DNA of 64,000 bases. It comes from DAOTVY01 sp041082245. Its GTDB lineage: Bacteria; Chloroflexota; Chloroflexia; DTKN01. Positions 24,090-32,019 of this stretch are shown piece after piece; positions within the stretch are counted from its first letter, which is position 1; each line of letters opens with the position of its first letter. Below the pieces are notes generated by a model. The model worked only from the letters and a program-made list of their open reading frames with translations, was not told where the DNA came from and did no database searches. The position numbers and the translations under genes were made by a program. The stretch spans positions 6,438 through 70,437 of the forward strand of contig JBDOIE010000110.1 of NCBI GenBank assembly GCA_041082245.1. Reading direction: 5' to 3'.

Positions 24090-24188
24090 CGTGGGCTCCT
24101 CCTTCTTACGAAGCCGCCGATGACTTGGGAAAGCGCTGCCCGAGAAGGCAACGCGGACGAGAGGTCTGGAAAGTCGCGTTCCGATAAA

Positions 24189-24217
24189 AGTATAGCACTC
24201 GGGGAAACCCCTGTCAA
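24189..24217 (-). promoter_or_regulatory. Promoter of the methyl-transfer operon, with palindrome in the spacer
   Basis: On the minus strand TTGACA (24212-24217), exactly 17 bp, TATACT (24189-24194). The spacer contains the inverted repeat GGGGAAACCCC (24201-24211), placed where a repressor or activator would act. The leader to the ATG at 24089 is about 90 nt. Confidence 0.75.
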
Positions 24218-24220
24218 TGG

Positions 24221-24249
24221 TTGCGGGACGCCTGAGCTTGTAGTACAAT
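24221..24249 (+). promoter_or_regulatory. Promoter of the ADP-forming acyl-CoA synthetase operon
   Basis: TTGCGG (24221-24226), 17 bp, TACAAT (24244-24249). It begins 3 bp after the divergent promoter's -35, so RNA polymerase binding at the two promoters would interfere. Confidence 0.6.
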
Positions 24250-24301
24250 ACGGGCGGTCTGCCCCTGAGGGCATATACAATCATCCTTTAGGGAGGCATC
24301 G

Positions 24302-26392
24302 ATGCTGGAAGCCTTCTTCAATCCCCGCAGCGTGGCGGTGATCGGAGCCTCGGCCACCCCCGGCAAGATGGGCTATATCCTGATGGACAATCTCATCCGC
24401 GGCGGGTACAAGGGAAAGATCTACCCGATCAACCCGAAAGGCGGCGAGATCCTGGGGTATCCCGCCTACCCGACCATCGGCGATGTCCCCGGACCAGTGG
24501 ACCTCGCGGTCATCGTGATCCCTGCGCCGGCCATCCCGGATGTGGTGGACGAGTGCGGCCGCAAGGGTGTCCAGGGGTTGCTCATCATCTCTGCCGGATT
24601 TCGGGAAACGGGCCCCGAGGGCGCACGGCGCGAGCGCGAGGTGGTGACGCGGGCCCGGAAGTATGGGATGCGCATCCTGGGGCCCAATGTACTTGGGCTG
24701 ATCGACACGATTTCGTGTCTGAACGCCACGTTTGCCACCACGATGGCCAAGCGCGGCGAGATCGCGTTCTTTTCGCAGTCCGGCGCCCTCGGCTCGGCCA
24801 TCCTCGACTGGTCGCGTGAGGAGGAGATCGGGTTCTCCCATTTCGTCTCGCTCGGCAACAAGGCGGACATCAACGAGATCGACCTGCTCGAGGCGTGGGA
24901 AGATGACCCGCATTCCAAGGTGATCCTCGCGTACCTGGAGGGGATCAGTGACGGCGTGCGCTTCATGGAAGTCGCGCGCCGCGTCACCCGCAAGCGCCCG
25001 GTGATCGCGATCAAGTCGGGGACCACCGCGGCCGGCACGCGCGCGATCTCTTCGCACACCGGGAGCCTGGCAGGTTCGGAAAAAGCGTACGAGGCCGCGT
25101 TCCGCCAAACCGGGATCATCCGTGCCCAGTCGGTCCAGGACCTGTTCGACTTTGCCGAGATCTTTGCCTACCAGCCGATGCTCCGGGGGAACCGGATCGC
25201 CATTGTCACCAACGCCGGAGGTCCGGGCATCCTGGCCACCGATGCCCTCGAACGGGTGGGGTTGACCCTGGCCCATTTTGCGCGGGAGACCATCGAGGCC
25301 ATGGCGCCGCACCTTCCGGAGACGGCCAACCTGTACAACCCGGTGGATGTGATCGGAGATGCCCGCTCGGACCGCTACCGGGCGGCTCTGACCGCGGTGC
25401 TGCGCGATCCCGGGGTGGACGGTGTGGTCGTGCTGCTGACCCCCCAGGCAATGACCGACGTGCTGGATATTGCCCAGACGGTGCTCGAGATCGCCAGGGC
25501 GTACGACAAACCGGTCGTGACCTCGTTCATCGGGGGAGAGGTAGTCGAACCCGCGGTTCGCCTTTTCCGGCAGAACCGGATCCCGACCTATCCTTTCCCC
25601 GAACGCGCCGTGATGGCGCTGGGAGCGATGGAAGCTTACCGGCGGTGGCTGGAGCGTCCCCCCCAGCGGTTGGTTACACTACCCGTAGATCGCGAGCGGG
25701 TCCGCGGCATCTTTGCACGGGCCCGGCAGGAAGGTCGGCTGAACCTGGGGGAGGTAGAGGCACGCGAGGTGATGGAGGCCTACGGGCTGCGTGTGCCCAA
25801 GGCGGAACTGGCTCGTTCTGCCGACGAAGCGGTGCGGATCGCCAGCGAGATCGGCTATCCCGTGGTGATGAAGATCGCCTCCCCCGACATCCTCCACAAG
25901 TCGGATATCGGCGCGGTCAAGCTGGGCCTCTCGACCCCAACCGACGTCCGCGATGCTTACGAGCTGATCGAGTACCGCGCCCGGCGCCACCACCCGGACG
26001 CCGACATCTGGGGCGTGCTCGTACAGCAGATGATCCGCGGCGGAAAAGAGGTCATCATCGGGATGAGCCGCGATCCACAGTTCGGTCCTATGTTGATGTT
26101 CGGACTCGGCGGCATTTACGTTGAAGTGATGAAGGACGTGGTCTTCCAGATCGCGCCGATCGACCGCACCGAAGCGCGGGAAATGGTCGAGGGGATCCGT
26201 TCCTACCCGCTTCTCAAGGGGGTGCGCGGTGAACCTCCCGCGGACATCGACGCGATCATCGATACCCTCCTGCGCGTTTCACAGCTGGTGACCGATTTCC
26301 CCGAGATTGTGGAAATGGACGTGAATCCGCTTATCGTCCATGAGAACGGACAGGGGGCCACCGTGCTGGACGCGCGCATCATCCTGCAGTAG
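24302..26392 (+). CDS. ADP-forming acetyl/acyl-CoA synthetase, fused alpha-beta
   Basis: 696 residues. Domains in order: CoA-binding Rossmann domain (NPRSVAVIGASATPGKMG), succinyl-CoA synthetase-like domains with SQSGALGSAILDW and the phospho-His loop SSHTGSLAG (about residue 250), and an ATP-grasp domain from about 470 (GYPVVMKIASPDILHKSDIGAVKLG; FGLGGIYVEVMKDV; EMDVNPLIV). Members of this family make ATP from acyl-CoA, releasing the acid and CoA, the final step of acetate or organic-acid formation in many anaerobes. GGGAGGC precedes the ATG. It heads a plus-strand operon that includes a DRTGG protein. Confidence 0.92.
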   Translation: MLEAFFNPRSVAVIGASATPGKMGYILMDNLIRGGYKGKIYPINPKGGEILGYPAYPTIGDVPGPVDLAVIVIPAPAIPDVVDECGRKGVQGLLIISAGFRETGPEGARREREVVTRARKYGMRILGPNVLGLIDTISCLNATFATTMAKRGEIAFFSQSGALGSAILDWSREEEIGFSHFVSLGNKADINEIDLLEAWEDDPHSKVILAYLEGISDGVRFMEVARRVTRKRPVIAIKSGTTAAGTRAISSHTGSLAGSEKAYEAAFRQTGIIRAQSVQDLFDFAEIFAYQPMLRGNRIAIVTNAGGPGILATDALERVGLTLAHFARETIEAMAPHLPETANLYNPVDVIGDARSDRYRAALTAVLRDPGVDGVVVLLTPQAMTDVLDIAQTVLEIARAYDKPVVTSFIGGEVVEPAVRLFRQNRIPTYPFPERAVMALGAMEAYRRWLERPPQRLVTLPVDRERVRGIFARARQEGRLNLGEVEAREVMEAYGLRVPKAELARSADEAVRIASEIGYPVVMKIASPDILHKSDIGAVKLGLSTPTDVRDAYELIEYRARRHHPDADIWGVLVQQMIRGGKEVIIGMSRDPQFGPMLMFGLGGIYVEVMKDVVFQIAPIDRTEAREMVEGIRSYPLLKGVRGEPPADIDAIIDTLLRVSQLVTDFPEIVEMDVNPLIVHENGQGATVLDARIILQ

Positions 26393-26412
26393 TGAGAGGT
26401 GAGGGAACGGCC

Positions 26413-27105
26413 ATGCCAACCGGAGTCCACTTGACAGCCTGGACGGCGATCGGACTGGGGGCGGTGCTGTTCTTCTCGCTGTTGGTGAGAGGCGCTCAGG
26501 CGCTTCTGCGCCGTCTGCAGCCGATGAACGTCTGGGCGCGCTACGCGGAGGAATCGAGCCCTTACCGGCGCCGGCGTGGACACACCCTGGGCTGTCTGGG
26601 AGCGCTGCTCCTGTTCGTGGGGGGTGTGCTGCTGCTGGGCGCTGGCTGGGGGCTTCTGGCACTCGATCGGGCGCTCGAGGCCTACGCTCCGCTTCCGACC
26701 GATGGGGTGGTGGCGAGCCTCCGCTGCTGGCCGGGCGCGGAGGAACCTCCGGGAACGATGGGGTGCGCTCTAACAGTAGAACATCCGGCCTACAGCGAGA
26801 CCCTTTCCCTGCGCGGAAGCCGGTGGGGGCTGGAAGCGGAGGTGCTGGTGTGGGACCCGGCACTCGAACAGTTCGGGCTGCGCTCCGGTGTGCGCCTGAT
26901 CCGTGTGCTCGGGCTGAGTACGGATGGGGAAACGCTCGATCAGGCCCTGCTTCCCACATCTTCCGGCGGGTTGGACGCGCGCTGGCTGCGGCCGGCCGGC
27001 CGACTGCTCTTTTACCAGCGGCAGCTCCTGCAGGGAGAGGTAGTCCCCGATCGCTTCTACGAGGTCACCGTCTCCCGCAGCGGTCTTGCTGTGCGCTCGT
27101 GGTGA
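26413..27105 (+). CDS. Membrane protein of unknown function
   Basis: 230 residues. There are two N-terminal membrane segments (about 8-30, and about 65-92: GCLGALLLFVGGVLLLGAGWGLLAL) followed by a roughly 130-residue mostly beta, probably extracytoplasmic or cytoplasmic domain with one conserved-looking Cys pair (about residues 106 and 119). I recognise no family. It starts 20 bp after the acyl-CoA synthetase and ends 22 bp before the DRTGG gene, so it is part of the same transcript. Confidence 0.6.
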   Translation: MPTGVHLTAWTAIGLGAVLFFSLLVRGAQALLRRLQPMNVWARYAEESSPYRRRRGHTLGCLGALLLFVGGVLLLGAGWGLLALDRALEAYAPLPTDGVVASLRCWPGAEEPPGTMGCALTVEHPAYSETLSLRGSRWGLEAEVLVWDPALEQFGLRSGVRLIRVLGLSTDGETLDQALLPTSSGGLDARWLRPAGRLLFYQRQLLQGEVVPDRFYEVTVSRSGLAVRSW

Positions 27106-27127
27106 TCTGATGCTTCAGGAGGAGCCC

Positions 27128-28207
27128 ATGGAAACGGTACTGGTGGTCTCGGCAGAGACCTTCTCAGGGAAAAGCGCCGTCTGCATCACCCTGGGCCAGC
27201 GCCTCCGACGCGACGGCTACCGGGTGGGCTATATGAAGCCGATCTGCGTGCGCGTGCGCCGCGCCGAGGAGGCGGCTTACGACGAGGACACGGCCTTTGT
27301 CAAGCAGGTTTTCGAGCTGGAAGAGCCTCTGGATGTGCTCTCCCCGGTCCTCCTGACCCCCCGGCTGGTAGAAGGTGTCCTGAAGGGGGAAGAGCAGCCC
27401 GACTACGGCGCGCGCGTCCAGGAAGCGTTTCGCACCGCCTCTCAGGGCAAGGACTTGATGCTCCTGGAAGGCCCCAACGACTGGTCGGAGGGGACGATCG
27501 TGGGCTTGCCCGCGGCCCGGGTGGCCGACCTCTTCGGAGCGCGAGTGCTGATGGTCTCGAATTTTCGCTCTTCGCTCGAGGTCGACAACATCCTCGCGCT
27601 GCGCGAGGCGATGGCCGGGCGGGAGTTCCTGGGTGTGGTACTGAACAACGTGCCCCGTGCGCGCACGGACCTGGCGGAACGACTCGTACGGCCGTTCCTA
27701 GAGAAGCAGGGCATCCCGGTGCTGGGCGTGTTGCCCCAGGACCCGCTCCTTTGCTCCGTGAGCGTAGCCGAACTGGCGGAACAGCTGAACGCCGAGATCC
27801 TCTGCTGCCCGGATCGGGCCGAAGAGCTCGTGGAAACGCTTATGGTCGGCGCGATGAGCGTCGACAGTGCCCTATCGTACTTCCGCCGTCAGGCGAACAA
27901 AGCGGTGGTTACGGGCGGTGACCGGGTGGATATCCAGCTCGCGGCCCTGGAGACCCCCACGACCTGCCTCATCCTCACCGGAAACCTGCGCCCGAACCCC
28001 CTGATCGTCGCACGGGCGGAGGAACAGTGCGTCCCGATCCTGCTGGTGGCCACGGATACGATGACCACCGTGCGCCGCGCCGAGGAACTGTTCGGACGGG
28101 CACGTTTCCGCCAGACGAGCAAGATCGAGCGCTTCGAATCGCTGCTCGAGGCACGGTTCGACTTTGCGCGGTTCTACGGGGCGCTGGGGTTGAAAGCACG
28201 GGCGTGA
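27128..28207 (+). CDS. BioD/Pta-N-like ATPase with DRTGG domain
   Basis: 359 residues from ATG 27128, chosen for the AGGAGGAG site and because METVLVVSAETFSGKSAV starts the nucleotide-binding fold. The N-terminal half resembles the P-loop BioD-like domain of long phosphotransacetylases (MLLEGPNDWSEGTIVGLPA; GVVLNNVPR). The C-terminal half has the DRTGG domain (VVTGGDRVDIQLAAL). The catalytic Pta domain is absent. Such proteins often sit beside ADP-forming acyl-CoA synthetases, as here, and are thought to regulate or sense; no reaction is established. Confidence 0.8.
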   Translation: METVLVVSAETFSGKSAVCITLGQRLRRDGYRVGYMKPICVRVRRAEEAAYDEDTAFVKQVFELEEPLDVLSPVLLTPRLVEGVLKGEEQPDYGARVQEAFRTASQGKDLMLLEGPNDWSEGTIVGLPAARVADLFGARVLMVSNFRSSLEVDNILALREAMAGREFLGVVLNNVPRARTDLAERLVRPFLEKQGIPVLGVLPQDPLLCSVSVAELAEQLNAEILCCPDRAEELVETLMVGAMSVDSALSYFRRQANKAVVTGGDRVDIQLAALETPTTCLILTGNLRPNPLIVARAEEQCVPILLVATDTMTTVRRAEELFGRARFRQTSKIERFESLLEARFDFARFYGALGLKARA

Positions 28208-28216
28208 GGAGGCAGG

Positions 28217-29599
28217 ATGGAGAGCGCTTTTCGCGCCCTGCCGGCCGTGGATCGGGTGCTCCAGGAGCTGCGGACGCTCCCGGAAGCAGGGGCATATCCG
28301 CACGCCCTGACGGTAGAGGCGATCCGGCTCACGCTGGATGATGCGCGCCGCGCGATCGCTGCCGGTGAGGTCATACCTTCTTTGGCTGAACTGTGCAACC
28401 GGGCAATGGCACGGCTGCGCACATGGCTGGAACCCACCCTCCGCCCCGCGATCAACGCGAGCGGGGTGATCCTGCACACGAACCTGGGTCGGGCGCCGCT
28501 GAGCCGCGCGGCGCTGGAGGCGGTGCGGCGGGTGGGCGAGGGGTATTGCAACCTGGAGTACGACCTGGAGGCCGGCCGTCGGGGTTCCCGCCATGAGCAC
28601 GCCCGGAGGTTGCTCTGCCGACTGACGGGTGCCGAGTCGGCACTCGCAGTGAACAACAACGCTTCCGCTGTATTGCTTGCCCTGTCCGCGCTCGCGCGCG
28701 GCCGTGAGGTGATCGTGTCCCGGGGGCAGGCGGTGGAAATCGGCGGCGGCTTTCGCATCCCCGAGGTCCTCCAGCAGAGCGGCGCCCAGCTCGTGGAGGT
28801 CGGCACGACGAACCGTACCTACCTGCGCGATTACGAGGCGGCCATCACCCCGCAGACCGCAGCCCTGCTGCGCGTGCACCGGAGCAACTTTGCCCTGATC
28901 GGCTTCGTGGAGGACGTCGCGCTGGCCGACCTGGTGGCGCTCGCGCATCGCCACGGCCTGATCGTGATCGACGATCTGGGGAGCGGTACGCTGCTAGACA
29001 CGACCCGTTTCGGTTTGGCCCACGAACCAACGGTTACCGAGAGCGTGCAGGCAGGGGCCGACGTAGTCTGCTTCAGCGGCGATAAACTGCTCGGCGGCCC
29101 CCAGGCCGGCCTGGTCGTGGGCCGTGCGGAGTGGATTGCCCGGATGGAGCGCCATCCGCTGGCCCGTGCGGTGCGGCTCGACAAGATGGCCCTGGCTGCC
29201 CTGGAAGCGACCCTCCTGCACTACCTGCGCGAGGAGGCGCTGCGCGAAATCCCGATCTGGCGCATGATTTCCGAGCCGGCCGCGCACGTACGTCGCCGTG
29301 CCCGGCGCTGGCAGCGCGCCCTGGCTGCGGCAGGATTGCGCGCAAGCGTCGTCCCGTCCGAGACGGCGGTTGGAGGCGGTTCCCTCCCGGGGCAAACGCT
29401 GCCCACTTGGGCGGTGGAAGTCGCCTGGGACGGCCCGGCGGAGGAGGCGGCCCGGAAGCTGCGGGAAGGAGAACCTCCGATCGTGCCGCGTATCGAGGGG
29501 GAGCGGTTGCTCCTCGACCCGCGTACTGTGCTTCCGGAACAGGAGGCAGTGTTACTGCGCGAGGTCGTCGCCCGGCTGAGCGGCACCCGCCTCGCTTGA
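28217..29599 (+). CDS. selA: L-seryl-tRNA(Sec) selenium transferase
   Basis: 460 residues, the normal SelA length. It is PLP-dependent and converts Ser-tRNA(Sec) to Sec-tRNA(Sec) with selenophosphate. Diagnostic blocks are INASGVILHTNLGRAPLS, NNNASAVLLAL, VSRGQAVEIGGGFRIP, EVGTTNRTYL and the PLP-lysine site FSGDKLLGGPQAG. It starts 9 bp after the DRTGG gene. selB, selC and selD are not in the window, nor did I find a gene that clearly needs UGA read-through. SelA paralogues with other substrates exist, but all typical SelA blocks are intact here. Confidence 0.92.
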   Translation: MESAFRALPAVDRVLQELRTLPEAGAYPHALTVEAIRLTLDDARRAIAAGEVIPSLAELCNRAMARLRTWLEPTLRPAINASGVILHTNLGRAPLSRAALEAVRRVGEGYCNLEYDLEAGRRGSRHEHARRLLCRLTGAESALAVNNNASAVLLALSALARGREVIVSRGQAVEIGGGFRIPEVLQQSGAQLVEVGTTNRTYLRDYEAAITPQTAALLRVHRSNFALIGFVEDVALADLVALAHRHGLIVIDDLGSGTLLDTTRFGLAHEPTVTESVQAGADVVCFSGDKLLGGPQAGLVVGRAEWIARMERHPLARAVRLDKMALAALEATLLHYLREEALREIPIWRMISEPAAHVRRRARRWQRALAAAGLRASVVPSETAVGGGSLPGQTLPTWAVEVAWDGPAEEAARKLREGEPPIVPRIEGERLLLDPRTVLPEQEAVLLREVVARLSGTRLA

Positions 29600-29609
29600 G
29601 GCGGGTGCC
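29582..29609 (+). terminator. 12-bp perfect hairpin over the selA stop codon
   Basis: GGCACCCGCCTC (29582-29593) and GAGGCGGGTGCC (29598-29609) with a GCTT loop. The selA TGA (29597-29599) lies at the loop edge. Only a weak T-rich tail follows, and the next gene starts 30 bp later with its own strong ribosome binding site, so it may stabilise or attenuate more than fully terminate. Confidence 0.55.
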
Positions 29610-29638
29610 TGTATCTGTGGGGCGAAAAGGAGGCGGAA

Positions 29639-30175
29639 GTGGCCGAGACCCGATCGGTGAGCGAGATCTTGAGCCGCGCACAACAAGCGGTGCGCGAAAA
29701 ACGGCGCGAGGCAGCGCGGGAGCTGCTGCTGCAGGCGATCGAGATCGACGAATGGAACGAGCAGGCATGGCTCTGGCTCAGCGCGGTGGTGGACGACCCG
29801 CGCGACATGCAGGTGGCACTGGCCAACGCGCTCACCATCAACCCGAATAACGACCAGGCGCGGAAAGGGTTGGAGCTCCTGCGCCAGCGGTATGGGAACC
29901 TCCTTACCCCCGAAGAGGAACCGCCCGCACCCGGCGCGGTGTCGCGCGCCGAGCCCGAACATAGAGAAGAAGAGACAGGTCGGGTGCTCCTCTGCTACCG
30001 TTGCCAGGCCGAAGTCTACGACGTCGCGGACTACTGCTGGAACTGCCACGCGGTAGTCCACTGCTGCCAGAACTGCGTGTACCTCCGGGAGACGGCCTGC
30101 AAAGAGCGGATGGGCATACGCGGTCCGGCAGCCAGCATCACACGGAACAGCTGCCCCGATTGGACGCCGCGCTAG
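29639..30175 (+). CDS. TPR-like protein with C-terminal Cys-rich zinc ribbon
   Basis: 178 residues from GTG 29639 (AAAGGAGG upstream). Residues about 8-85 form TPR-like helices (ELLLQAIEIDEWNEQAWLWLSAVV; ALTINPNNDQARKGLELL). After an acidic/Pro linker, residues about 118-165 hold CYRC, CWNC, CCQNC and further single cysteines, which look like one or two zinc ribbons. No named family beyond TPR. It follows selA. Its last 38 bp overlap the end of the converging minus-strand gene. Confidence 0.7.
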   Translation: MAETRSVSEILSRAQQAVREKRREAARELLLQAIEIDEWNEQAWLWLSAVVDDPRDMQVALANALTINPNNDQARKGLELLRQRYGNLLTPEEEPPAPGAVSRAEPEHREEETGRVLLCYRCQAEVYDVADYCWNCHAVVHCCQNCVYLRETACKERMGIRGPAASITRNSCPDWTPR

Positions 30176-30422
30176 GAGCATTGCGCTCGCTCCCCGGTTC
30201 TTCCTGCGGGTCGTACCCCACCAGGAAGTGGTGTCGCTGCACGTGGGGTGCGGCGCGTACCTGGACTGTCCGGTGCGGCACGCACTCCTCGCGGTGTACC
30301 AGGCACAGGTTCGGCCGCCTTCCGAAGCGCAGGATGTAGCGCTCCACTGCCTCGTCGATCTTGGCCTCGACTGGCTTCTTCGGATTGTCGTCGAACCATC
30401 CCAGGTATACTCCCTCCTTCAT
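30138..30422 (-). CDS. Small unknown protein of the FtsK-like operon
   Basis: 94 residues from ATG 30422, which has AGGAGGAAC upstream and overlaps the preceding stop (ATGA). The first 45 residues, YLGWFDDNPKKPVEAKIDEAVERY and onward, look like a folded domain; the last 20 are low-complexity. I do not recognise it. It is the third gene behind the FtsK-like ATPase and a two-TM protein, all translationally coupled. The 3' end overlaps the zinc-ribbon gene on the other strand. Confidence 0.6.
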   Translation of the reverse strand: MKEGVYLGWFDDNPKKPVEAKIDEAVERYILRFGRRPNLCLVHREECVPHRTVQVRAAPHVQRHHFLVGYDPQEEPGSERNAPSAASNRGSCSV

Positions 30423-30766
30423 AGTTCCTCCTCCTGTCCCACAACCGTGAACTCGCGCGGTGCGGGCGACCCAAGCAAGCGGCCTGGCAGGAACGGTTCT
30501 GCAGCGCGAGCCGTCTGCAACACGATCACTGGAGGGGCGGCGGCCGGCCGCCGCTCGAGCTCCGCGAGCTGTTGCTGGACGCGCAGCCGCTCCCCACGCT
30601 CCCGCCACCACAGGTAGAGCACGGCTCCCACTGCCGGGAGGGCAGCGGCTACCCCGCAGAGCACCCCGACGACCACCGCCAGGCTCCGGCTGTCCAGCCG
30701 CAGACCTCCGAGCAGCGCAAGCCCGGCGCCCACCACGATAGCGATCCAGTAGAACTTTTCCTTCAT
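30419..30766 (-). CDS. Small two-TM membrane protein of the FtsK-like operon
   Basis: 115 residues from ATG 30766, overlapping the FtsK-like stop by 4 bp. Two membrane segments (about 5-22 WIAIVVGAGLALLGG, and about 30-55 LAVVVGVLCGVAAALPAVGAVLYL) are followed by a basic, helical cytoplasmic region (WWRERGERLRVQQQLAELERR). No family is recognised. Translational coupling to a DNA-pump-like ATPase suggests it anchors that ATPase to the membrane, which is inference. Confidence 0.6.
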   Translation of the reverse strand: MKEKFYWIAIVVGAGLALLGGLRLDSRSLAVVVGVLCGVAAALPAVGAVLYLWWRERGERLRVQQQLAELERRPAAAPPVIVLQTARAAEPFLPGRLLGSPAPREFTVVGQEEEL

Positions 30767-31941
30767 CCCCACCTCCCGGACACCGCGGCCCGGTCCGCGT
30801 TCCCGGTGCTGGGCTGTGTCCCCCGGACGGCTCGAAGCAGGCGCGCAACCCACTGTCCCGGCAGAAGGCGTCCCCCCTGCGCCGGCGCGGAGGGTCGAGC
30901 TTCTCTCGCCCGGAAAGCCAGCTGTTCCTCCTGAAGCATCGACACCATCGCGCGGATCTCGTCCGCGCCGATGTAGGCCGCCTGGAACCGGATCAGCTCG
31001 CCACCGGCCACCAGGACAAAGTCGCCACGGCCCAGGAGCTGTTCCGCGCCGGTCCCCCGGATGCCGGAGGCAAGGACGGCCTCCTGAGCGCTTACCACGC
31101 GCCCGACGAGCCGACAGGGCAGGTTGGCCCGCAGGAGGCTCCCAAGCGCTTCGGCGGTGGGCTTCTGGGTGCACAGCATCAGGTGCAGCCCCGCCGACCG
31201 TCCGCGGGCCGCAATGCGGGTCAGCAGCTCTCCAAGCGCAGGCTCTGTCGCGAGCAGGTCGGCGACTTCGTCCACCGCGAGTAGAACCCTTGGTGTCCGG
31301 ATCCCCGTCTCTTCCCTCCAGACCATCTCCTCAACCAGCCCCTCGAGCCGCTGGGAGAGCTCCGGGCCCCCGCGCAGGATCGGGCCCGCCAGGTGCGGTA
31401 GCCCTAAGAAGGGGGAGAAGCCGTGACCCTTCGGGTCCACGAGGAGGAAACGTAGCTCGTCCGGGTCATTCGCCAGGGCCAGGGAGGAAAGGATCGCTCG
31501 GGCGAGCGCCGTCTTCCCGGAGCCCGTCGTGCCAGCGATCAGGAGGTGTGCGACCTCGGGCGCCGAGAGGCGCAGGAGGAGGGGTGCCCCGGTGCTGTCC
31601 TGGCCGAGTAGCGCGGTGAATGGAGGAAGCGGATCCAGGGAGGCCTGTAGCCGCAGCAGCGCGACGTTTACGGGCTGCGGCCGCGGCACTTCTACTGCGA
31701 CGACGCCTCCATCGCGGCAAATCCGGACCTTTGGCACTTCGAGGACGAGTGCGAGTTCCTCCTCCAGGGCAAGCAGGCGCTTCAGGGGAATGCTGGGGGA
31801 CACGAGCAGGTGAAAGCGCACCAGACGAGGCGTGACAATGCCGCCCTGGCACTGCACCCACAAGTGTCGGGCCTCGCAGAGTCGTTCGATGCGTTCCGCC
31901 TGCTGCTCCAGCCACGGGCGCAGCGGGTGATCGTGAGCCAT
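30763..31941 (-). CDS. FtsK/SpoIIIE-like ATPase, short form
   Basis: 392 residues. The central FtsK/SpoIIIE ATPase domain spans about 100-330: LLIAGTTGSGKTALARAIL (Walker A), FLLVDPKGHGFSPF, VLLAVDEVADLL (Walker B), ARGRSAGLHLMLCTQKPTAEALGSLLRANLPCRL, and the GRGDFVLV segment. Unlike cell-division FtsK it has no N-terminal membrane domain and no gamma domain for KOPS reading. It resembles FtsK-like pumps of mobile elements and of small chromosomal loci. Its promoter contains a LexA-type box. Two coupled small genes follow. Its DNA substrate is unknown. Confidence 0.85.
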   Translation of the reverse strand: MAHDHPLRPWLEQQAERIERLCEARHLWVQCQGGIVTPRLVRFHLLVSPSIPLKRLLALEEELALVLEVPKVRICRDGGVVAVEVPRPQPVNVALLRLQASLDPLPPFTALLGQDSTGAPLLLRLSAPEVAHLLIAGTTGSGKTALARAILSSLALANDPDELRFLLVDPKGHGFSPFLGLPHLAGPILRGGPELSQRLEGLVEEMVWREETGIRTPRVLLAVDEVADLLATEPALGELLTRIAARGRSAGLHLMLCTQKPTAEALGSLLRANLPCRLVGRVVSAQEAVLASGIRGTGAEQLLGRGDFVLVAGGELIRFQAAYIGADEIRAMVSMLQEEQLAFRAREARPSAPAQGGRLLPGQWVARLLRAVRGTQPSTGNADRAAVSGRWG

Positions 31942-31990
31942 GGTGTACCTTCAGCGCGTCGCGCGGTCGTTTTCGCAGAAGCGCAACGCC

Positions 31991-32019
31991 ATTATACCAG
32001 AACATCTGTTCTACGTCAA
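31991..32019 (-). promoter_or_regulatory. Promoter of the FtsK-like operon with LexA-type operator
   Basis: On the minus strand TTGACG (32014-32019), 17 bp, TATAAT (31991-31996). The spacer holds AGAACATCTGTTCT (31999-32012), i.e. GAAC-N4-GTTC, the Gram-positive-type SOS box. A LexA dimer bound there would cover the promoter core. Confidence 0.7.

Noticed and set aside
22011..24341. A 776-codon plus-strand frame over the binding-protein and UROD genes
   Set aside because: It lies opposite two well-supported genes and both divergent promoters, with no recognisable motif.
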